DNA of 43,481 nucleotides from an uncultured Lachnospiraceae bacterium (GTDB lineage Bacteria; Bacillota; Clostridia; Lachnospirales; Lachnospiraceae), in NCBI GenBank assembly GCA_949155905.1, contig CASCWU010000020.1, forward strand, positions 1 through 43,481, given 5' to 3'. Of this stretch, positions 7,926 through 14,746 are shown piece by piece (position 1 is the stretch's first letter; every line of letters starts with the position of its first letter). The position numbers were made by a program, and so were the translations under genes. A model generated the notes under the pieces. That model was given only the letters and a program-made list of their open reading frames with translations, was not told where the DNA came from and ran no database searches.

Positions 7926-8852
7926 CTACACCAATAGCAGCAGTGTTCCTCCCACTACGCCGATAAATCCAGCCATCGCCCGTCCGGACAGCCTTTCCTT
8001 TAAGAAAATCCAGGAAAATGCTACTGTTACAACAATGCTCAGCTTGTCAATCGGTGCTACAATGCTGGCATTTCCATCCTGCAAGGCACGGTAATAGCAA
8101 AGCCAGGATAATCCGGTCGCAATCCCGGACAGTCCCAAAAACAACCAGCTCTTCCGGTCAATCTGACGGATTTCCTTCTGCCTGCCAAGCACAAATACAA
8201 TGATCCAAGCCATCAGCAGGACAAACACCGTTCGGATCGCCGTTCCTAAATTAGAGTCAATCCCACTGATACCAATCTTTCCGAGTATGGTCGTCAGACT
8301 TGCAAACACCGCAGACAGCAACGCATACACCAGCCAGGAGGTATTCTTTTTTTTCTCCGAATCCTGGCTGCTTTCCTTTTTCTGAATCATCAGGTATGTT
8401 CCGGCTCCCATGATAAGCATCGCAATTATTTTGATCACCGTTAAGGCTTCTCCAAGGAACAAAAAGGCCAAAAGCATCGTCAAAATCGTACTGCTTTTGT
8501 CAATTGGCGCCACCTTGTTGACGTCTCCAAGCTGCAGTGCCTTAAAATAACAAATCCAGGAGCCCCCGGTCGTCAGACCGGAAAGCATCAAAAAGACAAA
8601 GGTCTTGCCCGAAATCCGGGAAAATGCTTCTGAAAGCGCGGCAAAATGAGAAACTGCAGCCGCTTCCGTCCCCTCCCCGCCCAGACCTCTTCCTGCTGTG
8701 AGCCAGGCCATCAGCCAAGCAAACAGCAATACAACAATCGTTCTAAGTGCTGTTGCCAGATGGGAATCCGTATTGCGGATACCTATCTTTGCTAAAATTG
8801 CCGTGATTCCTGCAAATAAGGCAGACAGCAACGCATACACTAACCACATCAC
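7926..8852 (-). CDS. EamA-family transporter with two similar halves
   Basis: A 308-aa inner-membrane protein with about ten TM segments in two EamA repeats. Each half opens with W-L-V-Y-A-L-L-S-A and carries FA..T.IL.KIGI..DS.L.TA.RT, then a later VAPIDK motif (residues about 139-144 and 273-278). The halves are unusually alike. EamA/DMT proteins export or take up small metabolites; the substrate cannot be read here. Length is typical. The start has TAGGAG seven bases upstream, embedded in the end of the repeat element. It follows pheT at 258 bases with no convincing terminator other than the repeat hairpins. Confidence 0.9.
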   Translation of the reverse strand: MMWLVYALLSALFAGITAILAKIGIRNTDSHLATALRTIVVLLFAWLMAWLTAGRGLGGEGTEAAAVSHFAALSEAFSRISGKTFVFLMLSGLTTGGSWICYFKALQLGDVNKVAPIDKSSTILTMLLAFLFLGEALTVIKIIAMLIMGAGTYLMIQKKESSQDSEKKKNTSWLVYALLSAVFASLTTILGKIGISGIDSNLGTAIRTVFVLLMAWIIVFVLGRQKEIRQIDRKSWLFLGLSGIATGLSWLCYYRALQDGNASIVAPIDKLSIVVTVAFSWIFLKERLSGRAMAGFIGVVGGTLLLLV

Positions 8853-8870
8853 ATCATTCTCCTATTTTAA

Positions 8871-9101
8871 GTTCCGCAGTTCCCCTTCCCGGACATTTCC
8901 CCGCAGCTTGTATTCTGCCTGCATAGCGTCGCATCCAGAATACAACCTATGTCCTCTCTGGGGAACTGCTGTTTTTAAGTTCCGCAGTTCCCCTTCCCGG
9001 ACATTTCCCCGCAGCTTGTATTCTGCCTGCATAGCGTCGCATCCAGAATACAACCTATGTCCTCTCTGGGGAACTGCTGTTTTTAAGTTCCGCAGTTCCC
9101 C
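8871..9101. repeat. Two perfect 108-bp tandem repeats with nested palindromes plus a partial third
   Basis: Copy 1 (8871-8978) and copy 2 (8979-9086) are identical; the first 15 bases of a third follow (9087-9101). Each copy has three nested inverted repeats. In copy 1 they are GCAGTTCCCC/GGGGAACTGC (8876-8885 with 8960-8969), GGACAT/ATGTCC (8891-8896 with 8949-8954) and TTGTATTCTG/CAGAATACAA (8908-8917 with 8936-8945). Each unit can therefore fold into a long hairpin. It lies between pheT and the EamA gene and ends at the EamA ribosome site. A period of 108 makes a repeating open frame, but with no start context. Confidence 0.9.
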
Positions 9102-9110
9102 AGTTCCTTT

Positions 9111-11603
9111 CTACTTCCGTAGTTCTACTCCGATTTCTTCGAGGGCTTTTAGAATCTTTTCCATCACAGCATTGACTTCTTTATCCTCAAGGGTCTTTTC
9201 TTTGTTCCGGAAGGTGACAGAATATGCCATGGATTTATAACCATCCTTAATCTGTGCGCCCTCGTAAACATCAAACAAATGACAGCTTTCTAACAGCCTT
9301 CCGCCCTTTTTGCGGAGGATCTCCTCGATCTGTCCGGCGGTAATTTCTTTTTTCATCACCATACTGATATCGCGGCTCATGGCCGGATATTTGGCAATTC
9401 CTTCATATTTGATCGCAAAGCTGGCTTTTTCTACTATCTGCGGCATGTCAATCACAGCCACATAGACCTTTTCTCCAATGGAATAATGGTCCAATACCTG
9501 CGGATGCACTTCGCCTAAATAGCCGATCACTGCTCCCTCATAAACCAGATTTGCCTGACGTCCCGGATGCAAGAACGGCTTCCCGGAAGCTGCATCGCAG
9601 ATCAGCCGGTTCTTTAAGCCTGCCTGCTCCAAAAATTCCTCTACGACGCCCTTCATATCAAAGAAGTCACCGTCTCCATAAAAGCCTAACGTAAACTGCA
9701 CCCGCTCCTCCGGAAGCTCTGTAAGCGGCAGTGCCTTTGGCAGATAGACGTTGGCCAGCTCAAATAAACGGACGTTTTTATTTCTACGATTGTAGTTTGT
9801 AGAAAGGGAATTCAGGATTCCGTTTAATGGCATCGTCCGCATAATGCTGTAATCCTCGCCGAGCGGATTTAAAATCGTCACTGCCTGACGTGCCGCATCG
9901 CCCTCCGGGATACAAAGCTTATCAAATACCTTAGGACTTTCAAAGGAATAATTCATTCCCTCACAGAAGCCGTACTGTTCCGCTACATTCCGTGCAATTC
10001 CCTCGATCTGCAGCTTAAAAGAAAGCCCTCCGGTCGTCGCCTCTCCGGTCGGCAGTGTCGTTGGGATGTTGTCATAGCCATAAAAACGAGCGATTTCCTC
10101 TGCCAAATCGGCATTCCGCAAGACATCCTGCCGCCAGGTTGGTACTGTCACCAGGTTTCCTTCCTCGTTTAGCTCCAGTTCCAGACGGTTAAAATATTCT
10201 CTTGTCTGTTCTATCGAAATATCTGTCCCAAGCAAACGATTGCAGGCTTCCAGATTAAATGCTACCTGAATAGGCCTTCTTACCTCTGGATAGCAATCCA
10301 CACAGCCCTCTACGACATCCCCGGCATCCAATTCCTCAATCAGCTGGCAGGCTCGATTCATAGCCTCCATAGCGGTATTCGGATCAAGCCCCTTTTCAAA
10401 TTTGGCAGCAGCATCGGTCCGCATCCCCAGCTTTTTCCCGGATAAACGAATGTTTGTACCATCAAAGCAGGCCGCCTCTAACAGCATCGTTTCTACCTCA
10501 TCAGTAATTTTAGAATTTTCACCGCCCATAATTCCGGCAATGCCGACTGCCTTTTCGCCGTCTCGGATTAACAGCATCGACGCATCTAATTTCCGTTCCT
10601 GACCGTCTAAGGTCTGGAATACCTCGCCATCCTTTGCGCGTTCTACAACGATCTTATGACCGCAGCCATTCTCTCCCTCTGCCGGGTCGCCTGCAATCGT
10701 AGAAAGATCATAGGCATGCATCGGCTGGGAATACTCCTCCATTACATAGTTGGTGATATCGACCAGATTGTTGATAGGACGGATACCACAGGCGGCCAGC
10801 CGGCGCTGCATCCACATCGGAGATGGTGCCAAACGAATATTTTTCACAACTCTTGCCACATAGCGCGGACAAAGCTCCTTATCCCTTACCTCTACCTGAA
10901 TATAGTCAGAAGTCTGGTCATTAGAACGTTTCTTAGCCTCGTAGATATGGCCAGGCTCTGCTACCCGCGGAGGCACAAACTCCTTGCGGAAGGTTGCTGC
11001 TGCTTCTCTGGCGATTCCAAGCACCCCAAAGCAATCTACCCGGTTCGATGTAATCTCATATTCAAATACGGCATCCCGCAACCCCAGTGCAGCCACTGCA
11101 TCCGATCCCAGCCTGAGATCGGCATACTCTGGTACTTCGTTGAAAATATAAATTCCCTCTTCTGGAGCTTCTGGATACATCTCACGAGACGAGCCAAGCT
11201 CCTCAATCGAACACATCATCCCGTTTGATTCCACACCCCTAAGTTTCCCCTTTTTAATCTTGATTCCGCCTGGTGTTTTGCTTCCGTCATGCCCTCCGGC
11301 CACTTTGCCGCCGTCTAACACGACCGGAATTACGGCACCCTCAAATACGTTCGGCGCACCCGTTACGATCTGAATCGTTTCGCCCGCTTCGTTTATCTGC
11401 ACCTGGCAGACCACCAGCTTATCTGCGTCCGGATGCCGCTCTATTTTCTCAATCCTGCCTATGATAATCTTATCCAGATCCGCATCCAGACATTCGTAGC
11501 CCTCTACCTTCGTCCCGGACATCGTCATCGCATCCGTATATTCCTGCGGTGTTACGTCCAAATCCGGCACATATGCTTTTATCCATGATAATGGTGTATT
11601 CAT
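9111..11603 (-). CDS. pheT: Phenylalanyl-tRNA synthetase, beta subunit
   Basis: The beta chain (830 aa) of the alpha2-beta2 enzyme that charges tRNA-Phe; it binds tRNA and edits misacylated Tyr-tRNA-Phe. Visible domains are an N-terminal EMAP/tRNA-binding fold (about 40-150, HPDADKLVVCQV), B3/4 editing domain, B5 domain (about 410-480), and a C-terminal anticodon-binding FDX-ACB domain (about 735-830, KYPAMSRDISMVM). Its ATG has AAGGAG eight bases upstream. It follows pheS by 84 bases and shares the phenylalanine T-box. Confidence 0.97.
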   Translation of the reverse strand: MNTPLSWIKAYVPDLDVTPQEYTDAMTMSGTKVEGYECLDADLDKIIIGRIEKIERHPDADKLVVCQVQINEAGETIQIVTGAPNVFEGAVIPVVLDGGKVAGGHDGSKTPGGIKIKKGKLRGVESNGMMCSIEELGSSREMYPEAPEEGIYIFNEVPEYADLRLGSDAVAALGLRDAVFEYEITSNRVDCFGVLGIAREAAATFRKEFVPPRVAEPGHIYEAKKRSNDQTSDYIQVEVRDKELCPRYVARVVKNIRLAPSPMWMQRRLAACGIRPINNLVDITNYVMEEYSQPMHAYDLSTIAGDPAEGENGCGHKIVVERAKDGEVFQTLDGQERKLDASMLLIRDGEKAVGIAGIMGGENSKITDEVETMLLEAACFDGTNIRLSGKKLGMRTDAAAKFEKGLDPNTAMEAMNRACQLIEELDAGDVVEGCVDCYPEVRRPIQVAFNLEACNRLLGTDISIEQTREYFNRLELELNEEGNLVTVPTWRQDVLRNADLAEEIARFYGYDNIPTTLPTGEATTGGLSFKLQIEGIARNVAEQYGFCEGMNYSFESPKVFDKLCIPEGDAARQAVTILNPLGEDYSIMRTMPLNGILNSLSTNYNRRNKNVRLFELANVYLPKALPLTELPEERVQFTLGFYGDGDFFDMKGVVEEFLEQAGLKNRLICDAASGKPFLHPGRQANLVYEGAVIGYLGEVHPQVLDHYSIGEKVYVAVIDMPQIVEKASFAIKYEGIAKYPAMSRDISMVMKKEITAGQIEEILRKKGGRLLESCHLFDVYEGAQIKDGYKSMAYSVTFRNKEKTLEDKEVNAVMEKILKALEEIGVELRK

Positions 11604-11687
11604 CTTTTAAACTCCTTCTATACTGAATTTATGGCTATTTCCAAACGATTTCCTTCCTAGCCCCAAACCGGCTTTTCCCATCAACGA

Positions 11688-12707
11688 CTAAAATTGCCGG
11701 AGGAAGCGGACATCATTTTCATACAACAGTCTCATATCGTCGATTTCATATTTCAGCAGAGCAATCCGTTCCAAGCCTACTCCAAAGGCAAAGCCAGAGT
11801 ATTCCTCCGGATCAATCCCGCTCATCTCCAACACTCTCGGATGCACCACTCCACAGCCCAAAATCTCAATCCAGCCAGAGCCCTTGCAGAACCGGCAGCC
11901 CTTTCCGCCGCATTTAAAGCAGGTGACATCCATTTCAGCGCTTGGCTCAGTAAACGGGAAATGATGCGGACGAAATTTTACCTTTGTCTCCTCGCCAAAG
12001 ATCTTTTTAGCAAACTCCGCCAAGGTTCCCTTTAAATCCGCAAACGTAATGTTTTTGTCAATCACCAGTCCCTCGATCTGATGGAAGGACGGAGAATGCG
12101 TCGCATCTACCTCATCAGAACGGAACACACGCCCCGGCGCTACAATCCGAATCGGCGGCTTCCTTTTTTCCATCACCCGCACCTGAACCGAAGAGGTTTG
12201 TGTCCGCAGGACAATCTTATCGTTGACATAAAAGGTATCCTGCTCATCCTTGGCCGGATGATTCGCCGGAATATTCAATGCCTCAAAATTATAATAATCA
12301 TATTCAATTTCCGGCCCCTCTACTACCTCATAGCCCATTCCGACAAAAATCCGCTCCACCTCGTCAAGCGCTACTATATTCGGGTGACGGTGTCCTCTGA
12401 CAAGCCTCCTTGCCGGAAGCGTTACATCAATGGTTTCCCTGGCAATCTGCTCCTCTCGCTTTTTGGCTGCCAGTTCCGCCAGCTTTTCCTCTAATTTTGC
12501 CTCAATCGCTGCTCTGGTTTCATTGACCAGCTGCCCAACCTTAGGCCGTTCCTCCGGGGCTACGTCCCGCATCCCCTTTAACAGCTCCGTCAGTTCCCCC
12601 TTCTTTCCCAGAATCGTCACCTTTACAGCGTTCAGCTTTTCTACATCTGTAGATTCTGCTATCTGGGATAACGCCGCTGACATGATACTCTTCAATTTTT
12701 CCTTCAT
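11688..12707 (-). CDS. pheS: Phenylalanyl-tRNA synthetase, alpha subunit
   Basis: Catalytic subunit of about 339 aa. It has an N-terminal coiled coil (residues 1-85), then class II motif 2 (RVFRSDEVDATHSPSFHQIEG, shortened here as FRSDEVDATHSP) and motif 3 (GFAFGVGLERIALLKY). A CxxC pair (CFKCGGKGCRFC) lies before motif 3, common in Firmicutes. An open frame extends to 12776, but the added residues come from leader RNA hairpins. The ATGs at 12710 and 12707 follow AAGGTG, so I choose 12707. First gene of pheST. Confidence 0.96.
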   Translation of the reverse strand: MKEKLKSIMSAALSQIAESTDVEKLNAVKVTILGKKGELTELLKGMRDVAPEERPKVGQLVNETRAAIEAKLEEKLAELAAKKREEQIARETIDVTLPARRLVRGHRHPNIVALDEVERIFVGMGYEVVEGPEIEYDYYNFEALNIPANHPAKDEQDTFYVNDKIVLRTQTSSVQVRVMEKRKPPIRIVAPGRVFRSDEVDATHSPSFHQIEGLVIDKNITFADLKGTLAEFAKKIFGEETKVKFRPHHFPFTEPSAEMDVTCFKCGGKGCRFCKGSGWIEILGCGVVHPRVLEMSGIDPEEYSGFAFGVGLERIALLKYEIDDMRLLYENDVRFLRQF

Positions 12708-12779
12708 CATCTTCACCTTTCTCTTGATTGATACAAGCAACTTCTTTTCTTTATGCGCGTAGGTGTGTAAGCGCATGAA

Positions 12780-12845
12780 TGCGCTCCCCTGCCCGGAGGG
12801 CTTTTTATCCTATAGGAGAGTTCGGAAAACTTTCCTATAGGACAA
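12780..12845 (-). other. Extra hairpins between the T-box terminator and pheS
   Basis: TCCTATAGGA, itself a palindrome, occurs twice (12808-12817 and 12833-12842). The copies and the AGTT/AACT between them fold into one long hairpin on the leader RNA. Closer to pheS lies GCCC/GGGC, and AGCGCAT/ATGCGCT reaches to 12773. They are downstream of the T-box switch, so they are in the mRNA only when the operon is on. Confidence 0.5.
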
Positions 12846-13154
12846 GAAAAAGCGTCTCTGCCCCATAGGGACGAAACGCTTTCTTTTCCGTGGTACCACC
12901 CTGATTCCTGTCAGCCGAAAAGGTCTCTCTGCTCACAGGCACTCTTTTCTGCTTAACGCGCAGCCACGATACCGCCTACCACTCTGTCCTCCCGCCTTTG
13001 CGGAAACAAGCTTCAGCCGTATAGCTCCGATGTGAACGTCAACCATCCCGGGAACCTAAGGAAGCTTTCAGCCGGTGACTTCCCCTCTCTGTTGGAATCG
13101 GATGATCTGTGAGACAATTGCCTCTGCACCTTCTCTGCCTTTCTCAATGTCCCT
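12846..13154 (-). promoter_or_regulatory. Phenylalanine T-box leader with terminator
   Basis: The minus-strand leader carries the canonical T-box AGGGTGGTACCACGG (12888-12902). It is followed by a terminator stem (AGCGTTTCGTCCC pairing with GGGGCAGAGACGCT) and TTTTT near 12847-12882. Stem I shows UCCGAU/AUCGGA pairing, with UUC (13034-13036) in the specifier position, fitting tRNA-Phe GAA. The UGGU bulge matches a discriminator A. Uncharged tRNA-Phe should stabilise the antiterminator and switch on pheST. Confidence 0.93.
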
Positions 13155-13182
13155 ATTTTAGCATAAATTTTGGGTTTGTCAA
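13155..13182 (-). promoter_or_regulatory. Promoter of the pheST T-box leader
   Basis: Minus-strand TTGACA (13177-13182), 16-bp spacer, TAAAAT (13155-13160). It begins only about 30 bases beyond the stop of the SecB-like gene, with no terminator between. Confidence 0.85.
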
Positions 13183-13213
13183 GAGGAGGAAAACAAAGAA
13201 ATTGCTTTACCCA

Positions 13214-13621
13214 TTAGGATTCACCTTTTGTAAAATCAATAAATGGCAAATGATACGTTGGATAAGGAGAGGCGGCTGTTACACTTGCTACTAATGGCCT
13301 TATATACGATAATAACAACGCTGGCGCATTTTGAGTTAATAATTTTTTCTGTTGCTCCTCGGAATAACTCTCCTTATCCCATCTGAAATTTGCTCCTTCT
13401 GCAATCGTGAGAAAAAAGGGACAATCTGCTTTTTTCTCACCTAATTCCAAACTTAATACTACAGAAGCACAACCAGCCTCTGATGGAGTTTGATTTATTT
13501 CAACCTGAAACTTTTGTCCTACATGAAATTCTTTTTCGGTTTCTGCCTCAAACTCTCCATTCATTTCAAATGTAAACTTTAATAAAATCGGTTCCGAAAA
13601 TCTAAAATTACTTTTATTCAT
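13214..13621 (-). CDS. SecB-like chaperone, probable TAC chaperone
   Basis: A 135-aa protein that I place in the SecB superfamily. The C-terminal half (APALLLSYIRPLVASV, then YPTYHLPFIDF) lines up with the proteobacterial SecB segment PNILFPYARECITSMV...FPQLNLAPVNF. The preceding PFFLTIAEGANF matches the SecB strand FLCEVQQGGIF. True SecB export chaperones are absent from most Firmicutes; SecB-like proteins there and in mycobacteria can serve toxin-antitoxin-chaperone modules by protecting the antitoxin. It follows an unknown 130-aa gene by nine bases, and its ribosome site AGGAG overlaps that gene's stop, so the two are coupled. GC is clearly lower than in pheS or murD, which suggests transfer. 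The chaperone role is inference. Confidence 0.75.
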   Translation of the reverse strand: MNKSNFRFSEPILLKFTFEMNGEFEAETEKEFHVGQKFQVEINQTPSEAGCASVVLSLELGEKKADCPFFLTIAEGANFRWDKESYSEEQQKKLLTQNAPALLLSYIRPLVASVTAASPYPTYHLPFIDFTKGES

Positions 13622-13630
13622 TTTTTGCTC

Positions 13631-14023
13631 CTATGCTGCAACAGAAATACTATCCAGTTCCATATTATATTCTGTTTTTTCTTCCTCTTCAATAACAGAC
13701 GTTATCATTTCTGATATATGATCCTTACCTTCTGAGAAAACTATGGATATTTCTCCATCCTTCCTATAATCGAAAAACTTTTTTTCCATTTTTTCTGCCA
13801 GGTTCTGTTGTGCCGTTTTTATCTCTTGAATAAATGATAAATCCCAATCTGGAATTTCAACACATATTTTGTTTTTTTCTCTTTCCACCAGGCAGCTTTC
13901 CTGAAAGCTTTCTATTATTTGGTTTCTTTTTCTTAGTGCTTCTTCCTTGGAAATTGGCATTCCCTGTAATATCTGTAAAGACTGTTCCTTTGACAGTATC
14001 CATTTTTCGTTTCTCTCTAACAA
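13631..14023 (-). CDS. Unrecognised 130-aa protein, candidate antitoxin of the cassette
   Basis: No family recognised. The start is TTG with a strong AAGGAGG site eight bases upstream; the next in-frame ATG lacks one. The protein is acidic and mostly helical in appearance, with a probable coiled coil at about 60-85 (IQEIKTAQQNLAEKMEKKFF). A very acidic stretch near 110-118 (EEEEKTE) leads to a hydrophobic C-terminal tail SISVAA. No clear helix-turn-helix or ribbon-helix-helix is visible. It lies between a GNAT gene (14-base gap) and a SecB-like gene (9-base gap). In mycobacterial TAC loci the middle gene is the antitoxin, whose C-terminus is bound by the SecB-like protein; by position this is the candidate here. 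Confidence 0.6.
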   Translation of the reverse strand: MLERNEKWILSKEQSLQILQGMPISKEEALRKRNQIIESFQESCLVEREKNKICVEIPDWDLSFIQEIKTAQQNLAEKMEKKFFDYRKDGEISIVFSEGKDHISEMITSVIEEEEKTEYNMELDSISVAA

Positions 14024-14037
14024 ATCTCTCTCCTCCT

Positions 14038-14583
14038 TCAGTTGTATAGTTGTTTATCTTGAAGCATGTCCATAAACATCTTGATTGTCTCTTCCTGATT
14101 TTGCAAGTCTTCCTCCCGTATTGCTTGAAATCCATTTCTCAAATACCAATTATATTTTTCTTTTAATGCAGATAATATAATCAAACGAACCGGCCAGCCA
14201 TTCTCTATCAGCCTTTTGACCTCTGTAATAATATAGCCTAAAAGCCAGGTTCCCAGACCTCTTCCCTGCAACGCTTTATCAATCGCAATATATCTTATAT
14301 ATATGACTGGTATCTTCCCATTATCCCTATTTCCAAAATAATTTTCGCTATAATACTCACGAATTTCTTCCTGTGTAAATTCACTTAACCATACCTCTTG
14401 AAAGGTAATCATATAATATCCTATTATATAATTTCTATCATCATAAACCTTAAATGCAAAGGCATGCTGAAGTTGTGTTACAAAATAAGAATCTTCAATC
14501 ATTCTTTCGATACTTCCATTACCACAATAAAAGCTTCCTTTTGGAACATCCTCTTGTAACTTCTCAACTATTATTTTGCCCAT
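14038..14583 (-). CDS. GNAT acetyltransferase, candidate toxin of the cassette
   Basis: A 181-aa GNAT-fold enzyme. The acetyl-CoA loop is QGRGLGTWLL (motif A), preceded by the strand VIYIRYIAID; the C-terminal YNWYLRNGF matches the Tyr-containing motif B. Size and the xWYLRNGF end resemble GNAT toxins (TacT/AtaT/KacT type) that acetylate aminoacyl-tRNA. Those normally pair with a ribbon-helix-helix antitoxin, which is not evident here. I start at the ATG at 14583, with AGGA about nine bases upstream, instead of an upstream TTG at 14631 that lies in the operator region. First gene of the cassette, AT-rich against its neighbours. A housekeeping GNAT with another substrate cannot be excluded. 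Confidence 0.75.
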   Translation of the reverse strand: MGKIIVEKLQEDVPKGSFYCGNGSIERMIEDSYFVTQLQHAFAFKVYDDRNYIIGYYMITFQEVWLSEFTQEEIREYYSENYFGNRDNGKIPVIYIRYIAIDKALQGRGLGTWLLGYIITEVKRLIENGWPVRLIILSALKEKYNWYLRNGFQAIREEDLQNQEETIKMFMDMLQDKQLYN

Positions 14584-14604
14584 ATATCTTTTCCTATAAA
14601 AATA

Positions 14605-14670
14605 TTTCAATGATAAAATAATTTTTTTCAATGATGACTTTATTTTATCCGATTTTTTTTAACTTGTCCA
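14605..14670 (-). promoter_or_regulatory. Promoter and direct-repeat operator candidate of the GNAT-SecB cassette
   Basis: Minus-strand TGGACA (14665-14670), 17-bp spacer and TAAAAT (14642-14647) form a good sigma-A promoter. Just downstream, ATCATTGAAA occurs twice (14626-14635 and 14605-14614) exactly 21 bp apart, two helical turns, each next to a TTATTTTAT-like run. The repeats cover the expected start of transcription, a typical place for an autorepressor. Confidence 0.65.
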
Positions 14671-14704
14671 GCCCTTTCCCCATTCATATTAAAACATTTA
14701 AAAG

Positions 14705-14739
14705 AAAAGCACCTGAACGTTATTTTTTCAAGTGCTTTT
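14705..14739 (-). terminator. Terminator of the thrS-pepT-murL-murD operon
   Basis: A 13-bp stem (arms 14727-14739 and 14705-14717, one wobble) ending in GCTTTTCTTTT on the minus strand, eight bases after the murD stop. It separates murD from the GNAT cassette. Confidence 0.8.
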
Positions 14740-14746
14740 CACTCTT

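Noticed and set aside
8862..9053. Open frame with repeating 36-residue units (minus strand)
   Set aside because: It only reflects the 108-bp DNA repeat, which is divisible by three. There is no ribosome site, and the codons are shared with hairpin arms.
8865..9107. Tandem repeats considered as a CRISPR array
   Set aside because: Units are contiguous and identical over 108 bp with no variable spacers, and no cas genes are present.
12708..12776. N-terminal extension of pheS
   Set aside because: Encoded by leader hairpins downstream of the T-box; a better ribosome site precedes 12707.
14584..14631. Upstream TTG start of the GNAT gene
   Set aside because: It falls in the direct-repeat operator and lacks a ribosome site; the ATG at 14583 has AGGA at good spacing.
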